Source: Nitrososphaerota archaeon (GTDB taxonomy: Archaea > Thermoproteota > Nitrososphaeria > Nitrososphaerales > Nitrosopumilaceae). Taken from it: DNA of 46,036 nucleotides. Made by a program: the position numbers and the translations under genes. The stretch covers positions 1 to 46,036 of the forward strand of contig JABGTD010000044.1 of NCBI GenBank assembly GCA_018647405.1. The letters run 5' to 3'. Under the pieces are notes generated by a model that was given only the letters and a program-made list of their open reading frames with translations, searched no databases and was not told the DNA's origin. How positions within the stretch are numbered: the first letter of the stretch is position 1; each line of letters starts with the position of its first letter. Below, piece after piece: positions 8,259 to 15,776 of this stretch.

Positions 8259-8280
8259 TACCTATTTGAAAAAATTAAAA

Positions 8281-8288
8281 AATATATG
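8281..8288 (+). promoter_or_regulatory. TATA box of the rhodanese-SWIM operon
   Basis: The box aatatatg is centred about 25 bases before ATG 8310, consistent with a leaderless two-gene mRNA. Confidence 0.5.
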
Positions 8289-8309
8289 TCAATACAATTG
8301 TAGTTAGAT

Positions 8310-8603
8310 ATGGCAGAATCTATATCAAAAGACCAACTAAGACAAGAACAAGACCAATTTGTTATAATTGATGTCAGAGAACCAGATGAGATTGCAAATG
8401 GGGCAATTGAAAACTCTCAGAATATGCCTTTAGGACTTGCTATAAGAAATGCAAAAAAAGGCCAAATCGATGACCTCAAAGATAAGAAAATCTGTGTTTA
8501 CTGTGCATCTGGTTACCGTGGAAACATTGCAGCTGATGAATTAGTAAAGGCTGGATTTTCTGTAGTAAATCTCGAAGGCGGTTACATGGCATGGGCTCAA
8601 TAA
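8310..8603 (+). CDS. Single-domain rhodanese (sulfurtransferase)
   Basis: A 97-residue one-domain rhodanese: FVIIDVREPDEIANGAI, a LPL-like turn (MPLGLA), then the active-site loop CASGYRG (Cys at about residue 70), ending in LEGGYMAWAQ. Such proteins carry a persulfide on the cysteine and pass sulfur to acceptors. The six-residue loop following Cys is the usual length for sulfurtransferases rather than the longer phosphatase (Cdc25) loop. Its stop codon TAA is directly followed by the TTG start of the SWIM mini-protein, so the two are translationally coupled and may share a pathway. Confidence 0.92.
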   Translation: MAESISKDQLRQEQDQFVIIDVREPDEIANGAIENSQNMPLGLAIRNAKKGQIDDLKDKKICVYCASGYRGNIAADELVKAGFSVVNLEGGYMAWAQ

Positions 8604-8846
8604 TTGAGTTCTAATACAATTAGAAAGGCACAAAAACTTGTTGATAATGGAGGAGTTATAAAAATCGAAGATGATCTTTTTCAAGTAAAATCTACAAGTG
8701 ATCCTTCTAAATCTTATTTTGTAACTCATGATTCTTGTGAATGCCCTGGCTTCAAAAATTTCTATAAATTTCATCATGGAAAAGGTTTGAAAGCAAATTG
8801 CTCTCATTTGGAGGCAATTCGTATATTTCTAAAAGAAAATAAATAA
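8604..8846 (+). CDS. SWIM zinc-finger mini-protein A
   Basis: An 80-residue protein consisting of little more than a SWIM-type zinc finger: CECPGF followed about 20 residues later by CSHLEAI, matching CxC...CxH. The N-terminus (IRKAQKLVDNGGVIKIEDD, then LFQVKST, YFVTHDS) gives the short helix and strands that normally precede SWIM. SWIM domains bind DNA or proteins; stand-alone versions have no assigned function that I know of. The start is TTG with no gap after the rhodanese stop. A second stand-alone SWIM protein lies at 44702-45004. Confidence 0.82.
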   Translation: MSSNTIRKAQKLVDNGGVIKIEDDLFQVKSTSDPSKSYFVTHDSCECPGFKNFYKFHHGKGLKANCSHLEAIRIFLKENK

Positions 8847-8852
8847 AAAATG

Positions 8853-8869
8853 CTGATTGATTGAATCAG
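8853..8869. promoter_or_regulatory. Inverted repeat just upstream of the PEFG-CTERM promoter
   Basis: CTGATT, a five-base loop, then AATCAG form a perfect six-base inverted repeat ending four bases before the TATA box at 8874, i.e. over or next to the BRE. It could be an operator or a weak hairpin after the SWIM gene. Confidence 0.3.
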
Positions 8870-8873
8870 ATTG

Positions 8874-8881
8874 TTTATATA
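8874..8881 (+). promoter_or_regulatory. TATA box fixing a GTG start
   Basis: The box tttatata is centred 26 bases before GTG 8904. A start at TTG 8871 would lie upstream of the promoter's own TATA box, so GTG 8904 is the likely start of a leaderless mRNA. Confidence 0.6.
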
Positions 8882-8903
8882 TACATATTCGGTACTTCTA
8901 CCA

Positions 8904-9383
8904 GTGATTAACTCAAAACACACACTGACAATTTTGGCAAGCATAATGCTAGTCGCAGGTATGCCTTTGGCATTTGCAGATATGCATGGTGATGGCTTGA
9001 CAATTGAAGCAGATGCAGTTGAGGGTTCAACAACAATCACCATCACAGGACACGCTACCTCAAGTAACGTTCCTGTAACAATCATGGTAATTGCTCCAAA
9101 TGGAAACGTTGTTTCTATTGATCAAATCAACCCTGATTCTGATGGCTCATTCACTTCAACAATCGGTGTTGGTGGTCCAATGTGGAAACAAGACGGCGAG
9201 TATTCAATTACCGCACAACAAGGTTCTAACAATATGAACAAATCAACCGTTGAAGTAGAAGTTGCTGATGGTGCAGTAGTTCCAGAATTTGGTACAATCG
9301 CATCTTTGGTACTTGTTGTTGCAATTTCTTCAATCGTAGTACTATCTGCAAAAGGCAGACTTAGCTTCACACCACGAATCTAA
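8904..9383 (+). CDS. Secreted surface protein with PEFG-CTERM sorting signal
   Basis: A 159-residue exported protein. The signal peptide (HTLTILASIMLVAGMPLAFA) is followed by a beta-rich Ig-like domain (LTIEADAVEGSTTITITGHA, then VPVTIMVIAPNGNVV). The C-terminus has PEFG, a hydrophobic helix (about 20 residues) and a basic end (KGRLSFTPRI), the tripartite PEFG-CTERM signal that is processed by an archaeosortase in thaumarchaea. It is therefore expected at the cell surface, released from or re-anchored to the membrane after cleavage. The Ig-like domain resembles that of the membrane J-protein at 7047. Start chosen from promoter spacing. A T-rich terminator follows. Confidence 0.87.
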   Translation: MINSKHTLTILASIMLVAGMPLAFADMHGDGLTIEADAVEGSTTITITGHATSSNVPVTIMVIAPNGNVVSIDQINPDSDGSFTSTIGVGGPMWKQDGEYSITAQQGSNNMNKSTVEVEVADGAVVPEFGTIASLVLVVAISSIVVLSAKGRLSFTPRI

Positions 9384-9390
9384 CTGTCCA

Positions 9391-9418
9391 CTTTTCTTAT
9401 TTTCTTATTTTTCTTTAG
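9391..9418 (+). terminator. T-rich terminator after the PEFG-CTERM gene
   Basis: Three to four T runs (ctttt, tattttc, tatttttcttt) begin eight bases after the stop, as in archaeal intrinsic termination without a strong hairpin. Confidence 0.5.
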
Positions 9419-9474
9419 TACTATCTATAGACTTGTTAAACTTCTTAAGACGCATGTTTCTTCAAACAATATAG

Positions 9475-10134
9475 TTGGATGTCGAAAAATTTCAAGATGA
9501 TGTTTACTCTATAACTGAACTCTTGTCTGAGCATTTGCCTCCTGAATTAACTCCTAAATTGAATTTTGTTAGACAAACTCTAATTGAATTCTACAAAAAA
9601 AATCTTGTAAAGATTAATCACTCTATTCTTGAATTAATCTGTGCAGCCGAGCTAATCTCTCATGGATTTTCAGTAGACGTTGAAAAATCAGTCTCAGATA
9701 TTTTGGTATGTGATTTATTTGGAAAAAAAGGTGATGGAACCTCTATAATTGAGATTGAAACTGGTTTTACTCCTCCTGAACATGCCTTAGATACCGTAGA
9801 TTACTATGTGGCAAGAATTGTCAGTAAGATTGCAAGATATAGTAAATACTGCGGAAAGTTCTCCCTTGCAACTCCTGTAGTGAACATTTTGCCTATATCT
9901 GACATATTTTTGCTTTCACCAAATGCACGAAAACCTGAAGATGTAATGAAACTAAAAAAACTCTGTGACCGATTTTACAAAAACCCTCAGATTAAATTAG
10001 AAGATATTCAAAACGCTCACATTCATTCCATCTATTTGATAAACACCGATAAAGGATTTGCCAAAGAAATGGATCCTGAGATGTATCTTCAATTAACAAA
10101 ACAATTGATGTCACAAAGTGAAATCGATCTTTAG
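9475..10134 (+). CDS. Putative PD-(D/E)XK-fold protein (nuclease-like)
   Basis: A 219-residue protein that I cannot assign by name. Its central part has the order seen in PD-(D/E)XK folds: a helix with Glu (ILELICAAELISHGF), a strand with Asp (SVSDILVCDLF) and then IIEIETGF, where the second acidic position is followed by Glu-Thr rather than the usual Lys (ExE instead of ExK). A helix-rich region follows (ALDTVDYYVARIVSKIARYSKY). If the fold is right, it could be a divergent or inactive nuclease. The TTG start directly follows an upstream stop region; there is no ATG near the N-terminus. No operon partner: flanked by PEFG-CTERM protein and EF-2. Confidence 0.6.
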   Translation: MDVEKFQDDVYSITELLSEHLPPELTPKLNFVRQTLIEFYKKNLVKINHSILELICAAELISHGFSVDVEKSVSDILVCDLFGKKGDGTSIIEIETGFTPPEHALDTVDYYVARIVSKIARYSKYCGKFSLATPVVNILPISDIFLLSPNARKPEDVMKLKKLCDRFYKNPQIKLEDIQNAHIHSIYLINTDKGFAKEMDPEMYLQLTKQLMSQSEIDL

Positions 10135-10175
10135 TTACACAAATTTGATCCTTGAAACTCTTAATTTCTCATAAG

Positions 10176-10185
10176 GTTTAATACC
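10176..10185 (+). promoter_or_regulatory. TATA box of EF-2
   Basis: The box gtttaatacc is centred about 28 bases before ATG 10209, giving a leader of zero to three bases. Confidence 0.4.
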
Positions 10186-10208
10186 TGACTATCTAGGATG
10201 ATTGCCAT

Positions 10209-12404
10209 ATGACTAAATACAAGTCCACAGCTGAAGTGATGAAAATTATCAGTGATAAAGATAAGATCAGAAACTTTGGTGTCATTGCACACGTAGACCA
10301 CGGAAAAACCACTATGAGTGATAGTCTTTTGGCACACTCTGGAATTATCTCGCCATCAACTGCTGGAAGTGCATTAGCAATGGATTCAATGAAAGCAGAA
10401 CAAGAAAGAGGAATCACAATTGTTCAAGCTAATGTCACATTACACTATCAAGAAGATGGCAATGATTATGTCATCAACATGATTGATACTCCTGGACATG
10501 TAGACTTTTCTGGTCGTGTAATCCGAAGTCTTAGAGCAATTGACGGTGCTGTTGTTGTTTGTGATGCAGTAGAGGGGATAATGACTCAAACAGAAACTGT
10601 AACTAGAATGTCACTCGAGGAAAGAGTTAGACCTGTTTTGTATATTAATAAAATTGATCGGCTTATCAAAGAATTGAGATTAACTCCTGAAAAAATGCAA
10701 GAAACACTTGCAAATGTTGTTCAAAATTTTAATGAATTAATCGATACTTATGCTGAAGATGAATACAAGGAAAAATGGAAAGTATCAATTCAGGATGGAA
10801 GTGTAACATTTGGTTCTGCAAAGGACAGATGGGCAATTAATGTAGATATTATGAAGAAAAAGGGTGTTACCTTCAAAGATGTGATTGATGCATATTCAGA
10901 TTCTGGCAAAGTTGAGGATTTAGTAGAAAAAGCGCCTCTGGCAGAAGGTGTTCTTGGAATGGTAGTTAAACATCATCCGCCACCACATACTGCACAAAAG
11001 TATAGAATTCCAAAAATTTGGAAAGGTGACTTGGAATCTGATACAGGTAAAGCACTTCTTGCATGTGATGATAATGGCCCTACAATTATGATGTGTGTTA
11101 ACATGACAATTGATCCTGCAGCTGGCCCTGTAGCGATTGGAAGATTATTTTCTGGAACCATAAAAGATGGTCAAACAATTAACATTATTGATACAAAACG
11201 TGAAGGTCGTGTACAATCTGTAAACTTTTTCATGTCAAATATAAGAGAACAAGTAGGTCAATTGGGCGCCGGAAACATTCCTGCATTACTTGGATTAACT
11301 GATGTTCGTGCAGGTCAAACTCTTTCTACAGTAAAAGGTATTCCTGTGTTCGAAGCATCAAAATATGTTTCAGAACCTGTTGTACAAATGGCAATTGAAC
11401 CAAAACATCCAAAAGACTTGCCAAAACTTGTAGAAGTTCTACGAAAACTAACAATTGAAGATCCAAACCTTGTAATCAAAATTGATGAAGAAAGTGGTGA
11501 AACTATCATGGCAGGAATGGGGGTATTGCACCTTGATGTTGCAGTTAACTTGATCAAAGATGCAAAAGTTGAGATTATAACTTCTGAACCATTAATCAAC
11601 TACAGAGAAACAATTAACGGTGGCTGTGAACCTGTCATGGCAAAATCTCCAAACCGTCACAATAAAATTTTCATGAAAGTAGAACCACTAGAGCCTGAAA
11701 TTGCTGAGATGTGTAGAAATGGGACATTAAGTGAAATGAAAGATAAAAAAGAGACTGCTCAAATATTACGTGATAAAGGCTGGGAACCAGATGTTGCAAA
11801 GAAGGTTATGAGATTTGATTCTCGTGGAAACGTTATGATTAATGGTACAAGAGGTGTTCAATTTGTAGATGAATCTACTGATTCGTTACTATCTGGATTT
11901 GATGAAGTAATGAGTGAAGGCGGTTTAACAAAAGAACAGGTACGAAACTGTAAATTCACATTTACACACTTTGTTCCTCACGAAGACACTGCTCACAGAG
12001 GCTTGTCACAAATTGGTCCTGCATCAAGACGTGCATGCCTTGCAGCATTTTTGTCTGCAGAGCCTGTATTATTAGAACCAATGCTTGCAATTGAGGTACG
12101 CGTTCCAACTGATCTTATTGGAAATGTTTCATCTGTATTGCAAGGAAAACGTGGTAAAGTTTTGGACATGCAACAAAAAGGTGCAACAAGTATTGTAATT
12201 GGCGAGGTTCCTGCAGTTGAAACATTTGACATCTCTGAGAAAATGCGTGGTCAAACAGCTGGTAAGGCAATGTGGAATACACACTTCAAAGCATGGACAC
12301 CTGTGCCAAAATCAATTGCTGCAACTCTAACTGAAGATATACGAAAAAGAAAAGGCTTAAGCCCAAATCCTCCGGAACCAACTGAATTTATCGATAGAGA
12401 CTAA
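10209..12404 (+). CDS. fusA: Translation elongation factor EF-2
   Basis: A 731-residue archaeal EF-2, the GTPase that translocates tRNA and mRNA on the ribosome. G1 is AHVDHGKTT, the switch I region holds RGITI, G3 is DTPGHVDF and G4 NKID. Domains II-V follow in order, including the domain IV tip FVPHEDTAHRGLSQIGPASR. The histidine of the HRG motif, the diphthamide site in archaea and eukaryotes, is present, but the common GGQ or PAQ after it is LSQ here. Length is normal for the family. The stop overlaps the start of the next small gene by one base (TAATG). Confidence 0.97.
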   Translation: MTKYKSTAEVMKIISDKDKIRNFGVIAHVDHGKTTMSDSLLAHSGIISPSTAGSALAMDSMKAEQERGITIVQANVTLHYQEDGNDYVINMIDTPGHVDFSGRVIRSLRAIDGAVVVCDAVEGIMTQTETVTRMSLEERVRPVLYINKIDRLIKELRLTPEKMQETLANVVQNFNELIDTYAEDEYKEKWKVSIQDGSVTFGSAKDRWAINVDIMKKKGVTFKDVIDAYSDSGKVEDLVEKAPLAEGVLGMVVKHHPPPHTAQKYRIPKIWKGDLESDTGKALLACDDNGPTIMMCVNMTIDPAAGPVAIGRLFSGTIKDGQTINIIDTKREGRVQSVNFFMSNIREQVGQLGAGNIPALLGLTDVRAGQTLSTVKGIPVFEASKYVSEPVVQMAIEPKHPKDLPKLVEVLRKLTIEDPNLVIKIDEESGETIMAGMGVLHLDVAVNLIKDAKVEIITSEPLINYRETINGGCEPVMAKSPNRHNKIFMKVEPLEPEIAEMCRNGTLSEMKDKKETAQILRDKGWEPDVAKKVMRFDSRGNVMINGTRGVQFVDESTDSLLSGFDEVMSEGGLTKEQVRNCKFTFTHFVPHEDTAHRGLSQIGPASRRACLAAFLSAEPVLLEPMLAIEVRVPTDLIGNVSSVLQGKRGKVLDMQQKGATSIVIGEVPAVETFDISEKMRGQTAGKAMWNTHFKAWTPVPKSIAATLTEDIRKRKGLSPNPPEPTEFIDRD

Positions 12405-12601
12405 TGGTCAAAATCGAAACCTTTGATGCAACTACCTTCTGGAATAAATCATATGCACATCAACGTGGCAAATTACTAAAACGTGTTCAAGTGCCTGATG
12501 ATCAAATTAAAATTTTGGTAAACAAACCATATTTGGAGCTTCCTGCACCGCTTAGATATGAAATAGAAACAAGTGGAATTAAAAAAACTGAGTTAACATA
12601 G
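12404..12601 (+). CDS. Small protein coupled to EF-2
   Basis: A 65-residue basic protein, unrecognised. Its ATG shares one base with the EF-2 stop, so it is translated from the same mRNA. The sequence (WNKSYAHQRGKLLKRVQVPD, then YLELPAPLRYEIETSGIKK) looks like a short helical folded protein without cysteines or a signal peptide. Position suggests a translation-related role, but nothing in the sequence shows one. Confidence 0.75.
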   Translation: MVKIETFDATTFWNKSYAHQRGKLLKRVQVPDDQIKILVNKPYLELPAPLRYEIETSGIKKTELT

Positions 12602-12643
12602 GCTTAATCAAATAAATAGAAAAACAATAATTGTGTTTTATAC

Positions 12644-13363
12644 ATGAAAACTGGTCTTTTTATTATTATTGTATTAATCTCTGGATGCTTTGCAGGTTTA
12701 GTACATGGCGGTCTTAATCTCATTCTTGTTGAACCATATCTTGATCAAGCAATTAGTATAGAAAATCAAACATTATTTGCAACCGGTGAAGAAGAGGATA
12801 CTACTTCATTCTGGGTTGAATACAACTCGTATCGTGTATGGCAAAAAGGTGGACAAGTTTTAGCTGGTGCAATACTTGGAACTTCAATTGCAGCATTAGT
12901 GGGGATTGTATTTCTTTTTGTGAGAAAAAGTCTTCCCGAAGGAAACAATGTCAAAAAAACGTTAATTCTATCAGGGTTAATGTGGTTTACAATCTTTGTA
13001 ATTCCATTTCTAAAATATCCTGCCAATCCTCCAACTGTGGGTGATGCCGAAACTGTCGTAATGAGAGGAATCTTATTTTTATCGTTCATTGCAATCTCTG
13101 GATTAGGGGCTGTTGCATTTTATCAAGTCTACAAGAAACTACAAAATAAAAAATTTCTTGCATTTGTAGGATATGCTGTATTTATTGGTGTAGCATTCTT
13201 TTTAATGCCAGAAAACCCGGATGAGATTACCGCACCTATGGATCTAGTTGAAGGATTTAGAGGTGCATCGTTTGTAGCTGTATCTGTTTATTGGTTAACA
13301 CTCGGACTAATTCTTGGCGGATTTGTTGAAAAACTTCAAGAGCGACTTAATCTAAATAGATAA
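12644..13363 (+). CDS. cbtA: CbtA-family cobalt transporter subunit
   Basis: A 239-residue membrane protein with five hydrophobic helices (about residues 1-25, 75-95, 105-125, 143-160, 172-190, with a last one at 215-232). The N-terminal helix has GCFAGLVHGGL and the loop after helix three has KYPANPPTVGD, both typical of the CbtA family of predicted cobalt transporters linked to B12. Thaumarchaea make cobalamin and use it in methylmalonyl-CoA mutase, which gives a plausible role. The usual partner CbtB (a short one-helix protein with a histidine-rich end) is not adjacent; the gene stands alone. An A/T-rich TATA-like stretch (12611-12620) lies about 28 bases upstream. Confidence 0.85.
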   Translation: MKTGLFIIIVLISGCFAGLVHGGLNLILVEPYLDQAISIENQTLFATGEEEDTTSFWVEYNSYRVWQKGGQVLAGAILGTSIAALVGIVFLFVRKSLPEGNNVKKTLILSGLMWFTIFVIPFLKYPANPPTVGDAETVVMRGILFLSFIAISGLGAVAFYQVYKKLQNKKFLAFVGYAVFIGVAFFLMPENPDEITAPMDLVEGFRGASFVAVSVYWLTLGLILGGFVEKLQERLNLNR

Positions 13364-13422
13364 TAATTTGAACGATCGAAACACTGGATATCCATAAATT
13401 ATCTGAAATTATATCAAAAGTA

Positions 13423-13701
13423 ATGAAGGCAATATGGAATGATACAATAATTGCAGAAAGCAGTGATACCGTTGTAATTGAAGGGAATCATTATTTTCCA
13501 CCTGATTCGATAAAAAATGAATTTTTCAAAAAAACTGATACTAGTACGTCATGCCCATGGAAAGGTATGGCAAGTTATTATTCTGTCATCGTAAATGGGA
13601 AAACAAATATCGACTGTGCATGGTATTATCCTGTTCCTAGTAAAGAAGCTGAAAAAATTAAAGATATGATTGCTTTTTGGAATGGTGTACAAGTAATCTA
13701 A
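13423..13701 (+). CDS. DUF427-family protein
   Basis: A 92-residue single DUF427 domain: MKAIWNDTIIAESSDTVVIEGNHYFPP, then TSCPWKGMASYYSV and DCAWYYPVPSKEAEKIKDMI. The hallmark residues (AxW at the start, YFP, CPWKG, AWxYP) are all present. The molecular function of this beta-rich family is not established. It stands between cbtA and a small cysteine-rich ORF on the same strand. Confidence 0.88.
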   Translation: MKAIWNDTIIAESSDTVVIEGNHYFPPDSIKNEFFKKTDTSTSCPWKGMASYYSVIVNGKTNIDCAWYYPVPSKEAEKIKDMIAFWNGVQVI

Positions 13702-13725
13702 ATAGTAGTTTATGATGGATTCCTT

Positions 13726-13899
13726 ATGGTAGGTCCACAAGATGGAGGATTTGGCTTTGATCAATCAAAAAAATACACAAGTGTAGATAATTTAGAAAAA
13801 ATTTGTGTTCAATGTCAGGCAGGACAACACAAAAAATGTCTTTTCAAATCAAAAGAAGAGCCGAGTTGTGATTGTGAACATTGTCTAATTTATGGCTAG
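13726..13899 (+). CDS. 57-residue cysteine-rich protein
   Basis: A short ORF beginning MVGPQDGGFGFDQSKKYTSV. It carries CVQCQAGQHKKC and later CDCEHC, six cysteines in all with a histidine, which fits one or two zinc knuckles. It starts 24 bases after the DUF427 gene and codon use resembles the neighbours. I do not recognise a family. The TAG stop is followed by 57 bases holding the promoter of the thioesterase gene. Confidence 0.7.
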   Translation: MVGPQDGGFGFDQSKKYTSVDNLEKICVQCQAGQHKKCLFKSKEEPSCDCEHCLIYG

Positions 13900-13925
13900 A
13901 ATTAGTTTCAGCTTAGAAAAATAAC

Positions 13926-13933
13926 CTTTAATC
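13926..13933 (+). promoter_or_regulatory. TATA box of the thioesterase gene
   Basis: The box ctttaatc is centred about 27 bases before ATG 13957. Confidence 0.45.
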
Positions 13934-13956
13934 ATAACTATTTCTATAAAATTAAA

Positions 13957-14421
13957 ATGGAAAAAACTCCTAATGACTCAAAAGCTGAAGTAATTATCAG
14001 AATGTTTCCTTCAGATGCAAACCCTGCTGGAAATGTCTTTGGTGGTGCAATTTTAAAGCATATAGACATGGTTGCAGGAATTGTTGCACAACGTTATAGT
14101 CAAACAAACGCGGTAACTGTTAGTATGGATAAGATAAGTTTCTTGAAACCTGTATTTGTTGGAAATGTTCTATTTGTAAACGCACGTGTAAACTATGTTC
14201 AAAAATCATCTATGGAGATTGAAGTAAATGTTGAAGCTGAAGATATTGCAAAGGGAACACGTGTTCATACTGGTAATGCATATGTAACATTTGTTGCATT
14301 AGACGATAACGGAAAACCAACTCCAGTTCCAACATTACATATTGACAATTCTGAGGATCAAAAGCGTTTTGATGAAGGAAAATTTCGTATGGAAAGACGA
14401 TTGAAACAACGAGAAAATTAG
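13957..14421 (+). CDS. Hotdog-fold acyl-CoA thioesterase
   Basis: A 154-residue hotdog thioesterase of the YciA/BFIT acyl-CoA hydrolase group. Signature: MFPSDANPAGNVFGGAILKH, where N-x-x-G-N-x-F-G-G and the aspartate of HIDMVAG form the active site at the helix. The core strands follow: AVTVSMDKISFLKPV, SSMEIEVNVEAED and NAYVTFVALDD. It hydrolyses an acyl-CoA thioester; the acyl chain preferred cannot be read from sequence. The C-terminal tail is long and charged (EDQKRFDEGKFRMERRLKQ). The next gene follows on the same strand after 48 bases with its own TATA-like box. Confidence 0.92.
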   Translation: MEKTPNDSKAEVIIRMFPSDANPAGNVFGGAILKHIDMVAGIVAQRYSQTNAVTVSMDKISFLKPVFVGNVLFVNARVNYVQKSSMEIEVNVEAEDIAKGTRVHTGNAYVTFVALDDNGKPTPVPTLHIDNSEDQKRFDEGKFRMERRLKQREN

Positions 14422-14469
14422 CTATCGCTCACACAACTTATAGATATTCTAAGCGCTGAATGGATTATT

Positions 14470-15576
14470 ATGGTAAAAAGCAATTATGAAATTTTAGGTG
14501 TACCTGAAGATGCATCACGAAATGAAATCCGTAGTGCATTTAGAAATCTTGCATTAACACACCATGCTGATAGAGGTGGTCAAGATGAAGAATTTATTAT
14601 AATTAAACAAGCATTTGAGGATCTTAAGGCAGGAAAAAAATTTCCTGACTCGCTTGATGAGAAAAAACGTAAATCAAAATTCTTTTGGGGTACAGATGAA
14701 GAACAACGTCTTCGTCATAACACATTATTATCTAATGATGTTGCACAAGAAATCAAAGTTGCACAAGAATGGATTGATGCATTAAGTAGAACTAACGCAG
14801 ATGGAATTAGATTATTTGGTTCAAATGAATTGGGACAAATAGAACTTGAAAGAAAACATACTGGTGCTTTATCAATCAAAGGAAAATTTTGGGCTGGAAA
14901 AATTTCTTATGTAAATCATGTGTTCATGTGGGGGAGCATGACAAGTCCATATTTTTCAGATAACGATGATTCAAAAACTCTAATTCATCTTACTAATGGA
15001 ACCTTCAAGTTAATGGAGCCTTTAGAAAATGGTTACAATATTGAAAATGGTTCTCATATTATAGTAGATCATGGTGATATTATTTGTGGTAATGTTAATG
15101 GAATACGACAACAGGTACCACATCCAACTGGTCGTGTTGGTATGTCCGTAACCAACGAACATTTTACTAAATTGGAAGCACCAAATGGGAAAATTATTGC
15201 AGGTGATGTTCGTGAAACTGTTTTGTTAGATGCTGAAGAAGTTTTAGTGCTCAATCTTGTTGATAACATAATTGTAAAAGGAAAGAAAATCTTTGTTTTT
15301 GGTTCTAAGGTTAGCTATGATGTATTTTTTGAGTTAAAGGAAGGTGGTGTAATCCGTTTCTATGACAAAGGTTCTGGGTTTGATATTAGTGATGATGCAA
15401 TATTAAAACTTGAAAATGGAAAGGAATTTTTCCTAGATGATCTTAAAACTAAAAAACTAATTGGATTTGGTGGACGTGATATGACATATGAATTTCTAGA
15501 TAAATTGGAAGAAAGTAGTGGTGTGATTCCGTCTAATTGGACATCTAAACTGTCTGGCTTGTTTAAGAAAAAATAA
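14470..15576 (+). CDS. J-domain protein with HAD instead of HPD
   Basis: A 368-residue protein. The first 60 residues are a J domain (NYEILGVPEDASRNEIRSAF, then LALTHHADRGGQDEEF, IIIKQAFEDLKAGKKF), but the invariant HPD tripeptide reads His-Ala-Asp. Proline loss there usually weakens DnaK stimulation, so it may be a J-like protein with another role. The remaining 300 residues are mostly short strands (for example APNGKIIAGDVRETVLLDAE) like a repetitive beta structure, with no cysteine zinc region and no peptide-binding domains of DnaJ. It ends SGLFKKK. No signal peptide. Function unknown. Confidence 0.82.
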   Translation: MVKSNYEILGVPEDASRNEIRSAFRNLALTHHADRGGQDEEFIIIKQAFEDLKAGKKFPDSLDEKKRKSKFFWGTDEEQRLRHNTLLSNDVAQEIKVAQEWIDALSRTNADGIRLFGSNELGQIELERKHTGALSIKGKFWAGKISYVNHVFMWGSMTSPYFSDNDDSKTLIHLTNGTFKLMEPLENGYNIENGSHIIVDHGDIICGNVNGIRQQVPHPTGRVGMSVTNEHFTKLEAPNGKIIAGDVRETVLLDAEEVLVLNLVDNIIVKGKKIFVFGSKVSYDVFFELKEGGVIRFYDKGSGFDISDDAILKLENGKEFFLDDLKTKKLIGFGGRDMTYEFLDKLEESSGVIPSNWTSKLSGLFKKK

Positions 15577-15744
15577 CTACTTTTTAATTCCCAGTGCTCT
15601 ATTTTTCAATCTTAGTTGAGTACTTCTACATTTTCTGCATCTTGTAGCACTAATATCTAATCTTGCACCGCATGAAATACAAATTTTCATATGTAGTCTT
15701 GCTTTTTGTGCAATCTGTTTCTTTAGTGGATCTGCAACTGGCAT
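15577..15744 (-). CDS. rpl40e: Large ribosomal subunit protein eL40 (L40e)
   Basis: A 55-residue protein: MPVADPLKKQIAQKARLHMK, then ICISCGARLDI and TRCRKCRSTQLR, ending LGIKK. The N-terminal basic helix, two CxxC pairs around a short loop and the basic tail are those of L40e, the zinc-binding large-subunit protein that in eukaryotes is fused to ubiquitin. Stand-alone here, as expected in archaea. It follows sucD on the same strand after 32 bases but has its own TATA box, so it need not depend on the sucCD promoter. Its stop abuts the convergent J-protein stop. Confidence 0.93.
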   Translation of the reverse strand: MPVADPLKKQIAQKARLHMKICISCGARLDISATRCRKCRSTQLRLKNRALGIKK

Positions 15745-15763
15745 AGTAATTACTAAAAAATGT

Positions 15764-15774
15764 GTTATTTATTC
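15764..15774 (-). promoter_or_regulatory. TATA box of rpl40e
   Basis: The reverse strand reads gaataaataac centred 25 bases before the ATG at 15744, inside the sucD-rpl40e gap. Confidence 0.5.
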
Positions 15775-15776
15775 TA

